39,541 nt of DNA from contig JASJQH010006917.1 of NCBI GenBank assembly GCA_040143965.1, positions 1-39,541 of the forward strand, given 5' to 3'. This document shows, piece after piece, positions 10,851 to 27,800 of the stretch. This DNA comes from Basidiobolus ranarum. Lineage: Eukaryota > Basidiobolomycota > Basidiobolomycetes > Basidiobolales. The notes beneath the pieces are model-generated. The model made no database searches. It saw nothing but the letters and a program-made list of their open reading frames with translations, and had not been told where the DNA came from. The position numbers and the translations under genes were made by a program. The stretch's first letter is position 1, and every line of letters begins with the position of its first letter.

Positions 10851-12191
10851 TTACTGCAAGAAGCGCATGGCAAGTTCAAATCTAATTCAGAGGTCAATTA
10901 GTATGATATATTGAGTTATTTTCTATGAAGGCACTTACCCTACAAAAGTGGCCGCATTAGCGGGAGCAGCACGAATAATACAAGGAGTAGCACCGCGGAA
11001 GAATCCGGCAATGCCCTCATGAGTGAAAGTTTTACGGGCACAGTCTAACAGCGACTTGTACTTTTGAGAGGTGATGTCAAAGCTATCGGTTTGAAGTTTA
11101 GATTTGATAATATCCTACAACAGTGACAATATTGTTAACAATATTCAGGATACAAATTACCAGTCTGAACTTACTATGGGATATATGGTTAACCACATGG
11201 CATAACCAGCAGTAGCACCGTAAGCGCATACAGTCCAAGTGGAAAGCTCATCTCTAGCCTTGTTTTCCTTTTGTATAGCGCGTTGAACCAAGTATTCGTA
11301 AGTAAGGAAGTATGCACCATAACCCTGAAATTCACGAATCACGGTAGCAATTTGCCCCTTGTAGATACCACGAAGGCCATGGGACTGATAAATCTTTCGA
11401 ATACAGTCGATAGGGCCAGTATAAAATGCTTTAGAAGGAACTTGAGTCCCACTGGTACCTGAAAGGGCAGGTGAACTAGAGGTTTGAACTTGCAAGCGAG
11501 TACGAATATGCTCAACAGGTCCTAAAATAGGTGATTAGGTCATGAAGTTCTAAACTTGTACAAGAAAGAATTGACTTACCTGCTATAATGGAATTGGCGA
11601 CGCCTGCGGCAGCACCAGCAGTATACAATTGAGAAAGGGTGAGCATATTTGAGTCGGCACCCTTACCCGATCTAAGGTTGATATTGGTATATACTCTCTT
11701 CATTGCTTGGAGTACGAGAAACTGAATGGAAACGCATGCTCCTACGCCAACCAAGGGAGTAGTGGTGCCCTACATTTTAAGTTTATTAATTGGGCTTACG
11801 AATTGACTATACCGATGTAGACTGCATGCCTTATAGAAACCAGCAAAACCTTCTTGAGCGATTGTCTTCTTAACACAGTCAATAGTACCAGTATATAATG
11901 GAGCGACACCAGGAGCAGGAGTTGGCTGTGTTTGAAGTCTCTGTAAACAAATAATATATCAATATTGGAATACCATGAGCTATAGCATTATCATATACGC
12001 ACCACTTTCACAGTATCAAACGGCTGTTGAAAGAAATTCAAGAGCAAGATTAAAACATTGTTAGTAATAGATCAAATCTCATTCAAGTAACCTAGGTTAC
12101 ATACCTGGCCTGCGAAAACTTGTAAAATACCACCAGCGGAGCCGGCGACACAGTCCTTGACGGCACGCATGGGATCTTCATTTTTTACCAT
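10851..12191 (-). CDS. YMC1: Mitochondrial carrier, YMC1/YMC2 type (SLC25 family)
   Basis: Inner-membrane solute carrier with three repeats. Seen after splicing: [29 protein letters not shown] | PFDTVKV | RLQTQ (signature 1); [46 protein letters not shown] (signature 2); [37 protein letters not shown] (signature 3); [23 protein letters not shown]. The [10 protein letters not shown] and [10 protein letters not shown] blocks favour the YMC branch over the carnitine (CRC1) or ornithine (ORT1) carriers. Yeast Ymc proteins have been linked to amino-acid transport, but the substrate here is not readable from sequence. The first exon is 12191-12105 and the second is a 21-nt microexon (12023-12003) encoding PFDTVKV. 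The last exon (stop 10853-10851) carries FELAMRFLQ. About 300 residues, normal for SLC25. Confidence 0.88.
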
Positions 12192-13800
12192 TATTACACA
12201 ATAGAAGAAATCTGGTATTAACAAATAAACTCCACACAACTCTAGTCAGCCGTGAGGCGGCCTTTATAGTGGCAGATAGAGTGCTGCATGATTGGATTAA
12301 TGCAGGCAAAAAAACGCTTTGCCAAGATTGGCCCAGAATTTGTATGTGAAGAGTGAACTAATATGGCTAGAAGAAACAATGAATAATCTACTATGAGATA
12401 AGAAAGTGGTAATGACAGTATTCATTCGTTAGATAGAAGCTGTAGAATCACTATTCATTACACATCTCGAACGAGGCCTTATTCCATAAAAGAGTCAAGT
12501 AAACTTGGTGCATCAGGAATGAATCGAAAGTTACTTCGCTTCTATTTCGCGATATTACATGACCTAATATCCATAAAAGGTGATCTGATTACTGTTCATA
12601 ATATAAACGTCAAAAGATTAATCAGGATTGGGCCAATGATTAATCTAACATCCATAACTACCCTGGTTTCTAACATAAAGAGTCGCTTTTAGACAAATTG
12701 CACTATATCGGATCTTCACTTGCCATTAGAGATCTTTTGTTTCAGTGATCATCGATTACTACTAATTGAGTTTCCTGGTTTGGTAATCTATGGCGTTGTT
12801 GTGGTGCCCACCAGGTGTTTTCTCCTCAAGTATTAGAGGTTGGTGACTGGAGATGGGATAACAAAATTCTTCGACAGGTTGGCAGTGCCACACCTCTATT
12901 TGTGTAATCAATTTCTATGTACAATAATTGTTGCGTGGGAACATATCCTAACGATGTTATTGGCGTTGTGAGTTGTGGCTGGTCATTATTACAGAGCAGA
13001 AGCTGGCTTATTCCTAGCGGCGGACAAATACAAAGGTAATGTGGAAAAATACCACTTGGTGGGAATATGTAGTGTTATGACACATCTGAATCCAACCAAT
13101 CTAAACCTTCATATCTTCATAAATGGTGTTTATCTACTAGCAAAAAAAATGGAAACGGTGAACAGACTGTTCATGATAAAGCAACATTGATGCAAAATTT
13201 AGTATGCATTTTCATGATTTATGACTGTCATTACTTTGGCCATTTTCCTTTGATAATTGTCGCTAAGCCTGTGATATTGACAACCCACAGTTTTACATAC
13301 CGAATGAAGTACCTTCTAGAGGTTAGTTTTAAGTCTGATTGCCGCAATAGCTACTGTTATTTCGCCATTAACCCTTTTCGTTAGATTGATTGCTGGCTAC
13401 ATAACTCTCAGGCTAGCGGCCATACATAGTATTGATGGTGCATATTTTATGTAAACGTTTCTTGTAAAAGGCTGTCAAAGTCGAAGAAAAGTGCCTAATG
13501 TACACAAGCAAGCCGAACCAAATTTGGTTATTTTGTAATCTACCCGAGTATATGAAAATGACATCCTAGTTTATTTCAAGAATCAAGTGTAGACGCTTTA
13601 TCTTTTGAAATTGAATTTGAAGCATCGCAGGTTATTGTAAGAAATTACAAAACTACATAAAAAGTATGTCGAAGTTGATTTTATAAAATCAAGGAACATG
13701 TTGGTTGTTGCTAAGAACTACAGATATTTTCATGGTTTGATTTAATTCTATCCTTAGAGATGACGCGGATGTACAAGATATAAAAACAATGTTGATGTAA
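12192..13800. other. 1.6-kb intergenic region with unassigned open segments
   Basis: Between the carrier start and the PRP16 stop. Nothing is recognised as a gene. At 12770-13080 both strands stay unusually open: a minus frame of 82 codons without Met (13074-12829), and a plus frame broken by one TAA (12770-13040). Short plus-strand frames at 12975-13384 have no motif. The carrier promoter must lie at the left end. Confidence 0.4.
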
Positions 13801-18516
<4,716 letters not shown>

Positions 18517-18880
18517 TCCTTTGAAAAATTAGGAGTTGTTGGAAAGTCAACTAAAACTCACTACACAAGGTAAGAACAAAAGAATCTTCAATTTAGTGAC
18601 AAAAATTGGACAAAATAAATTGTTTGAAACGCAACTATTTAAGTTATTACTTTGGGATGAAAAATTGACTAGGCAGAATTGATTACTAAGTTGATTTATT
18701 AGTTACACTTTCGAGATAAGGATTTAACCAAGGTTGCTTAAATTCAAAAAAATTGCCAAGCAGCTTTCAGTTATGCAAACAATTCAAATGGAAACTCAAA
18801 ATTCTCAAAGGGAAATTAAGGCAATGAGCCCTTTAGTTTAAATAGAAGACATAAAAATTGTACACTATCATAAAATTAAT
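18517..18880. other. Intergenic PRP16 5' flank / SAR1 3' flank
   Basis: 364 bp, very AT-rich, between two minus-strand genes. It presumably contains the PRP16 promoter and the SAR1 3' UTR. No distinct motif is recognised. Confidence 0.5.
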
Positions 18881-19843
18881 TCAAATATATTGAGAAAGCC
18901 AGCGGAATCCTAATGTTTACATTTGGTGAGTAATTCATATTGCGATGATCCCCCCAACCTCGAATTTCAGTATATAATGCTTACCATCTCCATACCCGTG
19001 TCTCATAACAACTGAGCACATAAAGACCTCGATGGGACGGATGTCTTTGAGTGGTATCTTGCCCTGATTATTAAGTGAATAGATTTGATTACGAATAGTC
19101 AATATCATGGATACACAGCTGTTGAAAAATACCTTTCCAGTAGTTTGATACAGACCAAGATGAGCTCTTAACTCTTCTTCAGAAACAGCCCCTGGAGCGT
19201 CAATCTTATTGCCCAGAATGAGAAAGGGGACCTTTGAGAGTTCTTCAATGGATAAAAGAGCCTGTTGACGACTATGTAATTAACGGTCCTTCACTTGCAA
19301 TTGCAACACACATCAGGTTTTAACATACATCAAGTTCAGCCTTGCTCTCACCAAAGCGTTGACCATCCTGTGCGTCCACTAGATAGACAATTCCATCTAC
19401 TTCAGGGAAATAATCTTTCCATAGACGACGAGCTATGACACACATACACATCAGTATACAACACAAGAAAAATTCATAGAATAGTCGTATCAACCTTGCT
19501 GATGACCCCCGAGGTCATAGGTAGTGAATTTAACATTGCCAATGGCAAGCTCCTCAGATGCTATAGTTTTTGATTAGGCTTGGTTGTAGAGTAGTAAGCA
19601 AATGAAAATAATATTACTAGGATGCAGAGTGGGCTGGAGGGTTGCAAGACGGTCATTTTTAAGCATATGAAGCAGAGTGGTTTTTCCCGCATTATCAAGG
19701 CCAAGAAAGAGAATCTTGGCATTTTTATTAACCAAACCTGTGAGCAGAAAGATGAGTCAGAATTGAATGAAAACTTGATCAATTAACATATATCTCATAC
19801 CTAAACTAGAAAGAACGTCCCAAAACCAGTTTACAATAAACAT
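18881..19843 (-). CDS. SAR1: Small COPII coat GTPase SAR1
   Basis: GTPase that starts COPII coat assembly at ER exit sites. The start at 19843 gives [16 protein letters not shown], the amphipathic membrane-inserting N-terminal helix of SAR1 with its aromatic STAR-like residues. Next are [21 protein letters not shown] (G1), [13 protein letters not shown] (G2 Thr), [34 protein letters not shown] (G3), [20 protein letters not shown] (G4, NKID), then [29 protein letters not shown]. The terminal WLSQYI is the invariant SAR1 ending. Several short introns interrupt it; the last splits GDG and leaves a final exon of only nine codons (stop TGA 18883-18881). Total about 190 residues, as expected. Divergent from the DUF1295 gene. 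Confidence 0.96.
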
Positions 19844-20960
19844 TTTCACAAGTAAGAAGGTTCAACTTTATCAAAGAGTATGACAACAAAACACTGAAAA
19901 GTGCGAAGTAGGTTGTGTTGTGATAGTTAGGAGCAACTCTTTCTCCTTACTACGTACTAGGCAAAGATTGGGTGGGTTTTATGAACATCACCTGATAGCA
20001 CAATATTTCGCAAGCTAGTTAATAACGGACCAAGATCAGAGGGATGTCACCAGATATATCTTCGTCTAATGATCTATTCTTAGCGTTGCCAAAACCATAT
20101 GAGAAGTAAATTCCAGATACAATTATGGTATCAAAAAGCGCTACAGAATGCGAAAACTGATATTGTTGATCCGAATTTATCTCAAGCAATTGGAAAATCT
20201 CGCCGTCCAAATCGCCCAACTTACAAAGCCATGTTACTATAAAGAATCCACGCGAAGAGCTCATGGGCAAATGCACAATGTTGTGTAGCATAAAGAGTGG
20301 CAGCTATTTGTTTTCAACAAAGGGAGTACTACATATTAGATCCTATTATGTCGCCTTCTCCCCAACAGGGTGGACACAAGGGTATGACTGCTTATCCGGA
20401 TGCTGGATCTAATCGGATTTTGCATTCCTTAATGTTCATATTTTTTGCATGTCTTGATTTCCATTCACGTAATTCAATGAACGGGAACAAACTTTGGCAT
20501 AGAAGCTACTAAAGCTTAACTAGTCTGTATGCATTAAAACAATAGAAATACAAAAATCTGGGTTTCCATCAAGGAGGGGTCTCAGTTTAATTAAAGTTGG
20601 TGTCAGGTAAGATGATGGAGCGTTTCCGAAGAAAATTCCAAAGATACCAGCACTTATTAGTCGGCGTAGTTTCGCGCAATTTTACTTGACACGAACATAT
20701 ACTCCTTCATACTACATTAATTTAAGGGTTAGAAACTCTTACTGACAAGTATAGTAAATCGGATGCACGTCCAATTAAGGATTTGTCATGTTATCACCGG
20801 TTTCTTCACCTGTTGTAGCACCCAATGCAGCCAAGATTTTTCCTCTCTGCAGTAAGTTGAAAATCTATATAATCGGATGCTCGGTCTAGCAGTCGACACC
20901 CATACCCTTCTTTATAACTCCCTAACATAACATCTATTTTAACCGCTTTACTAATTACAA
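19844..20960. other. 1.1-kb divergent intergenic region SAR1 / DUF1295
   Basis: Contains the promoters of SAR1 (minus) and the DUF1295 gene (plus). A minus-strand open frame at 20019-20291 has a weakly Kelch-like segment. An AAGGGTTAG (telo-box-like) lies near 20725. Otherwise nothing is recognised. Confidence 0.4.
20019..20291 (-). pseudogene. Possible Kelch-like fragment (uncertain)
   Basis: A 90-codon open frame, starting with ATG, reads ...SSRGFFIVTWLCKLGDL in its first third and FSHSVALFDTIIVSGIYFSYG in its second half. The pattern of a W near an aspartate/leucine strand, then HS, six or seven residues, a hydrophobic IIV and G, is reminiscent of a Kelch blade. The double glycine typical of Kelch is absent and only one blade is visible. 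No flanking exons with further repeats could be joined. It could be a decayed fragment, a small unknown gene or a chance frame. Confidence 0.15.
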
Positions 20961-21958
20961 ATGGGTATTAAACTATTGGATGATCACTACTTGGTTATCA
21001 CTGCCTTCATTGTAGTAGCGTATCAACTTGTCTACTTCTTTACAGCCTTGGTGTTTAGGATTGAAAGGATGAAGATGGTTGTTGGCAGCATCAATTTTAT
21101 ATTGCTTAGCTTGCTGACTTTTGTCTTCTCGCAAACCTATTACACCAGACAAATAATTGCTTTTGCATTGGTTGCCTTGTGGGGACTTCGAGCTGCTGGT
21201 GATCAAATTTTCCGTGTGATTCATAGTGTTCAAGTCGAGGATGAGTTAACTGTGAAGTGCTTTTCACTTTTTTCTTTTACCTGTCTACAGATCATCTGGG
21301 TGTGGGCTGTTTCTCTGCCATTCACCATCTTGAATTCCCCCGCTGTGGCCCAGAGTAACCCTGCTTTTGGTAGCGCTACTGATATCATTGGACTGACTCT
21401 CTGGGTAATTGGCTTTGCAATCAGAGTTGGTATGTAGTTAAATTCTTAGTGGACAGTTCTTTCTATCTAACTCACAAGCCTTTTCTAGTCGCCGATTTTC
21501 AAAGAAACCGTCATTACAGTCAACGCTTTAGTCAACTTGATCTTCTCAAGTCTGGCGTTTGGTCCTATTCCCGACATCCCAATTATTTTGGGGAAATTTT
21601 GACTTGGTGGGGGATGTTCCTTCTTTGCCTGCAGCCTACTCTTAGTGCTGGATTGACTACAAGCTGGATATCAGTATTGAGCCCAATAACTGTTATCATT
21701 GCACTCTATTTCGTAACTGGTCTGTTACATAGGGAGAAACCCACTCAACAAAAATTCTACGAAAGTCCCGAGTTTTCGGCTTATAGAGACTATCTCGATC
21801 GAACATCTTTAATCGTTCCTATTCCTAGCTTCGTGTACATCAAATTTCCTCTATGGGTCAAATCAGTATTCTTTTTTGAATGGCCGATCTTCCGCTACAC
21901 TCCTGCCTGGAAAACTACTTACGTCGGCCATAAAATTGGTTCCATGGAAGAGTTATAA
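20961..21958 (+). CDS. DUF1295 family membrane protein (steroid 5-alpha-reductase-like fold)
   Basis: Integral membrane protein of the DUF1295 family, related to the C-terminal domain of steroid 5-alpha-reductases and isoprenylcysteine methyltransferases; the reaction is unknown. Two exons: 20961-21429 and 21489-21958, joined as IGFAIRVVADFQRNRHYSQRF. The N-terminal half has several hydrophobic helices (LDDHYLVITAFIVVAYQLVYFF, IIAFALVALWGLRAAGDQIF, IIWVWAVSLPFTILNSP). The C-terminal half holds the family core GVWSYSRHPNYFGEILTWWGMFL, where the RHPNYFGE block is the probable cofactor-binding motif of this fold. Next are LLHREKPTQQKF and FSAYRDYLDRTSLIVPIP. It ends with an added FFFEWPIFRYTPAWKTTYVGHKIGSMEEL. 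Length about 312 residues. The ATG follows a short AT-rich leader at 20940-20960. Confidence 0.85.
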
Positions 21959-24890
21959 ATGCTCCATTATTAGAAGGTTTCTGCTCGCGAATCTTTTCCA
22001 TATACTTGCAGACTCTTGGTGCCGAGATTAGGTCATTTCGTATCCGTCGTAAACTCTTATCATCTTTCGATTTCTATTCTTCTCTTTCAAGAGTGGATGT
22101 ACATATATGCGTGCGACTTCCATTGTTGGGTGGCTGTTTGCGGTGGCCACACTTCATATTTTCTAAATCAACCTGGTACGCATATTTCTATATATTCAAC
22201 TTCGTGCTTAAGAATTACAAACTTCTAGAGTGCTTCCTTACTCTACCCTGTTTATAATTTATTTATCATTGTTTAAACTTTGGTTCAGCATTTGTAAATT
22301 TCCCTGAACCTCTCAAAAGCTCTTTAAAATATTTTTGCTACATCTCGTATAGGTTAACTTTATCACGTACATATGACTTTCTTCGTTACTTCATAGCTGT
22401 GTTGTAGTTTTTGATTGAAGATTTCCATGATAAAGGATATCATTCCATTTCACCCTATTCACATTATTTAAACCTGGATTTTCTCAACATTATTGTATCC
22501 TAATTTTGAATCGAGAAGATTGAAAATTAAAGACCGAGTGATTACGATATTATACATCTAGCTATTATGCCATTAGCCTGTACGGATATGAATACCAAGT
22601 AGCATGAATTCATAGTTGATTGAAAGCACAAATGAAAGGCACTCTTCAGTGTATCTAAGAGTAAATCTCCTTTGATGTGCCTTGTTCTTGATAGAACCGT
22701 TGGTGGCACGCGATAGTGGTGCACTGAGCCGTTGGGATCAATTGTATCATGTAACTTACCATCATTGCCGATTCCAGCGTAACCAACCGAGACCGTACAT
22801 TGTGAAACCCCGTCGCGGTACTAGTCTTATAGCCATCTAGACTAAAGTGGTCTTCATATACTTTACATATACAAAGAGCAGGGTTGAGCTTCTCTACACG
22901 AACTGATCTATTCGTATCAAGTCTACCATGGAATCTAGATCATCAACAGTCGTTTGTACTGCAACGTATTATCCTGTTATTCCTGCAGCTTGACTTCATT
23001 TTTCACTGGTATGATGCCAACTCGAGTGTATATTAGCCGCCGTTGTATTATCTACTATTTTGGTAGAGCAAGTTAGTCTATTTCGTTTCTTCATATCTTA
23101 TTAAATTATTGCCAATATCACTATATTTGCAGGATTCACATGGTGCAAGGACGCCTAATACCTCGCCACACCCAAATTCTGTGTGATATATGTGTGAAAC
23201 GTATTCATTGTTGCCGTACAAAACCCATTGAAACCAGAAGTTGGTATAACATGGATTGCATATGCTGAACCATACTTGTACATCAGAGACTAAATAGGTA
23301 TGGAAATCAAGTCTGAGTATTTGAAACATTGTAAATCAGCCTTCCATAGCTAAAATTTGTAGTGGCGTTGTGGAGGCCGCAGATGCTCAACATATCTCGA
23401 AACCTACTCAGAGCTCATTTGTTTAGTACTTACTAGCTACCTTTACTACTCTACGAATATCAGAAAAGTCCAGTATAATTTCAACGTAGTAAGTGAGTTT
23501 GGCGAGAAGGTTAGTAGTTGCTTGGGGTTTCCATCTAAAGTAACTCTTTTGATCACATTTTTAGAGAATTTATTGTACTGATTTGATACTGAATATTAAT
23601 AATACGACCAACTCTCATCGGCACTATCTACCAATGTTAATACCCAGACGGGTATTCGTACTTTCTTCCTAGTAACGGAGAATTATATACCGTAAATCTG
23701 ATGAGATCGTACATTTGAAATGTTGAATTTTAAATAGGTTCTTTAAGAATATCCGGTTGTTTACTCGATCAATAGAATTATGATTATCCATGGATCTAGG
23801 CATATTAGATCATCTTCCTCTACTCGCTGCCAAGAATAATTCACTTCTAGTAATAGATTAGCGCGCATATTAACTGGTATTTTTAGTCGTTCAAAGCTAT
23901 TTTTAACGATATAGAAAGCAATGTGAAATAACCCATCAAACAGAAATCTCCTCCAGCCCGAAGAAATGTTCTGAGTGCCCCATTTTCCATATACTAAGCC
24001 ACTTTAATCATTCAATATCCAGGAAAGCTTCAAGTGATGCTAATTTAAGTGAAGTGGTATAATAAGGGAGAGGAATTATTCCTGATACACCAAATCACAG
24101 GAACAGGAGTTTTACAAAGGAAAGTTGTTAGTACGTATAAATGAGGGTTCGTATAAGTCAGAGACAGTTTTAGCTGTTTGTACAAAAATTCAAATCGACA
24201 ACTTGAAATTTACATTTCTAACTGGTCTGCATGCCACCAAGATGTTCAATATTTATTTCCCATCAACTAATTTCTATTTGAATCATTTGATTTGTGTAAA
24301 GTGATATTATTGAAGTAGATGCGTTTCCATTGTTTCAGTTTTGCATTCTCTAATTGTAACTATAGATGGTTATCAATGATCTGAGTTTAATTGAATGGAA
24401 CATCCAAGGCTATTGTTATTGCCTTAGATGTAAATCAATCTGGCTCAATCACGATCAATAATCGCCGAATGTTTAGAAGAAGCAACTTGAGCTAGTTGGA
24501 AGTAAGATATAGAATTATGATCTTCACTGATATATTATTCCTACCAATGCTTCTCATTTAGAATTCTCCTTCGGGAGATGAAATATGGTATCAAATACAC
24601 CAACATGTTGACAAAAAGTACTGGTCAAACTTTACCGGGGATTATCATGATGAGTATGTCTGGACTACTCGCTGCCATCAAATGTTTAGAATCTATGGAG
24701 CTGTCCAGATCTACATAATACTCTACGCCGTTACATCTTTGAGATTCCCCATATCTCTCATTCATCTCAATTCTTGGTAGTGCAGATTACTTGCTCTACT
24801 CTGGTTTGTTTTGGGTGTTTCGATGTATCTCAAGTATAGTGTTAGTTTGTCGATAGATAAGTATACAAGTACATTTATTATAATCAAAAG
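21959..24890. other. 2.9-kb convergent intergenic region
   Basis: Lies between the 3' ends of the DUF1295 gene and PAG1/TAO3, so no promoter is required here, yet it is the longest gap in the window. I recognise no gene, RNA or transposon. Short frames at 22006-22257, 22542-22724 (minus) and 23078-23329 (minus) carry no motif. A 73-codon plus-strand frame at 24562-24780 preceded by an intron-like segment is discussed in findings. Confidence 0.4.
24874..24879 (-). terminator. Poly(A) signal AATAAA of PAG1/TAO3
   Basis: The minus strand reads AATAAA 12 nt past the stop codon of the giant morphogenesis gene. Very close to the stop, so if used the 3' UTR is minimal; a further signal downstream may be preferred. 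Confidence 0.35.
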
Positions 24891-27800
24891 TCAATCATGT
24901 GATATCTCTTCATCGTGCTTGTGAATTTCTTGTTCGAAGAACACATCGAGTTCATCTAAAGCTTCAATCATAGCTCGATACTGCCGTTCATACTCTTCAT
25001 CCCCAATTACCTCTTCCACGTTGCTCCGAGCAGCGATAGTGAGTTCACTATTTTCTAACATAGTCGTGGAATTGTTAAAGTTTGTCGAGTGATCTTGAAT
25101 TGAAAATTGAAAGTGTGAGAAGTATGGAACTTTGTCAACACATTCTAAAGCACAGGCATGGACTACTGCTATCACATTAGCTCGAGTTAGTTTTGCAGTG
25201 TGTAATGGGTACCGAATCCACCATCCGGAGACATGATCCACAGCGAAAGTAAAGCGTTCTTGGCCATTGGAAGTGAAAGGTAATGAGGAAATAATATGCT
25301 CAGTAGTATGTTCTTTGTTGCCCTGGTTATTTTTGGTGAAGCTTGAGGTGGATGAAGTATTCATGGCTTCTTCCAGGACAGCAAAGGCATCTTCAGCGAA
25401 TTCAGTTTGAAGCAAGCGGAGCAAAGGTGCTAAAAGAACAAAGCTATCTTCTTCGGCAGTTCCAACAGGGTCTAGAAAATCTACATATGGAAAGGCAACT
25501 TTTAGGATTTTAAGAGTATTACGCTTGATCGAATCGTTTTGATTAGGAAGTAATTCCAGTAGGAACTTCATGGCATCAGAAGCATATTTCGGGAAATATA
25601 CATCCTTTAACACTCCAAATAATTGTCGTAAATAATCTTCCTTTGCGCGATAGCGTTTTCGACCATACATCAATAACACTCTCCCGATATTTTCAAGTCC
25701 ACAAGCATTGGCTTTGGTAGCTAGTAAATTTGTTATATCAAGGTAAGGATTATTGATATGCTGATCTAATGCATCCATGATAATAGGTAAGTTTGCTAAA
25801 ATGGCGAAAAGCATTCTTCCTTCAGAAGGATCGATCAACCAGCAATCTTCGAACGTAACAAGTCTGTTAATCAGTGATAAAGCACGGGGCTGTACTTTTG
25901 AAGAGACTAAGCCTTTGAGGAGCAACGTTTGAAGTCCTGGGAACTGCCCATCCCATTCTTCTGGAAACCGGTCCTCTAAAGATACCATCCAGCTTTGATT
26001 CTCCTCGCTAATGTGTTCAATCATCCGATCAAATATGCCTAATGCTTCAGAGTATTCATCTTCATTTATGGTGCATAGACAGGCCATGGCCGCCCAAAAA
26101 ATGTGTGGTAACAATGGTGAACTATAAACCTCTACATCGTCAACGATTTTTCGCAGCGTATAAAGAATTTCAAGGCAGAAGCTTTGAATTTCATCTGAAG
26201 TATCTGAAATCGTGTTGCTTAGACGAGCAAGCATGTCGGCCAACATGGTCATATCCATAGAGGGCATTAAATGTCTGAATATCTGAAAAGATATGCATGC
26301 AATATTCCGCACTGGACAGCAGGTAGCCCAGTTGAGAGATATCATACCCCATTTTTGGCGAATTTGCAAATCTTCATCGATCAAAATGTCAATCAGCTCA
26401 TTCACAACCTCTGAAATGTCCACAGGCTTCAGTTCTGGTCTCTCCTGAAGTGGTGAGATTTTCAATTTCTGGCAAAACTTCACAGCTTTGTCTACAGTAG
26501 CTAAGTTATTCGACTTGTCGATAATAATTGAATGAATGAGATTGATCATCAGCTGCCTGGTTTGCTCACTCACAAGAGTGATGAAATGATTGAGGTGAAC
26601 AGAAGCAGCATGAAGCAAAGTTGGCAAATGAGGTTTAAGCAGGCCTTCAGCTTCAATAGCAAGATCAGTCAATAGAATAATTGCCAGTTGACCTTTAGAA
26701 AAAGCTGGGCGCTTGGGATAAAGAACTAAGACGTCGTCGATGTTTGCCACAAACAAATAGGAAGATTTCTGTCGAGTTTGATGATTAGGTGATGAGATGA
26801 TGTGTGGTATTAATGTCTCAGGTACGATGGTTGCAACAAATTCGTTAATCATGTTGGTGGCGGCTGGTGTTCGACCAAGGAAGATTATTATTTTTTTAGC
26901 ATGTACAACGAAACCTGGATTTCGTTTTTCTAATCCGAGATCTAATAGATATGTAAGAATGACCTTCATATTTTGAGTGTTACTACCAACTACGAGTTCA
27001 GCCCAGATTGTCTCTATTTCTTTAAAATACACGTCTCCATGCTTAATGGTAATATAGAACAAGTTGGTCAGTACCATAATGGATAATCCAGAGATAGATC
27101 CATCACCGAGAAACTCTAACGTCACATTTCTAATCCAAGGGATCAAAAGGAGTAGTGTGTCTCTCTTCACGTTTGCGTTCACCGATTCGAATCGCATGAC
27201 CAACTCAGAAAGAAGCTCATAAGTCAATTCTGGATGATCCCGTGCTAGTTTCCCAGATAAAGCCGCCTGCGCTTGCTTATATATAGTTGGCAAATGGCTC
27301 TCGATTGTATTCTCGAAATCACGAGCACACCGAACTAGAGTGAACCGGGTCTCAACAGAACATAGAAGCTTGATTGCGTGCAGTCTTATTTCCACATTTG
27401 GATCTGCAATCTTAAAGAGTGCAAGACAGATTATTTTGTAAGGATAGTATGGATAATTTTCTGTTAAGGCTAACACGTCAGCAAGGACTGAAAAACAACC
27501 CTGTGTTGATTTTAAATTCGGATTTCCAATGTAGCATTCGTGTACAACATCCTCAAGAAGAAGAGGGTGTTTTTGATTATGCACAAGTAAAGATTCTAAG
27601 GCTGACCTATACAAGTGGAACTATTAATAAGACGTAATCAATTTGATTTAAAGATGAACGTATAATAGATATTACTTCGCAATGTGATGAACACCACCAT
27701 CGGGACTGTTGAAAACAGAATTGATCCAACGAAACAAAGCAACGACATCAAACGAAGCCACGCCTTTTTTTGATCTTGAGCGACCGACAGCTGTAGCAAT

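Noticed and set aside
13187-13384. 65-codon plus-strand frame in the carrier/PRP16 gap
   Set aside because: Hydrophobic, AT-driven sequence without any motif, splice context or neighbouring exon; length is within chance expectation.
22006-22257. Two overlapping plus-strand frames just after the DUF1295 stop
   Set aside because: They occupy different frames of the same DNA, lack an ATG at the open start of the longer one, and show no motif; most likely 3' UTR sequence.
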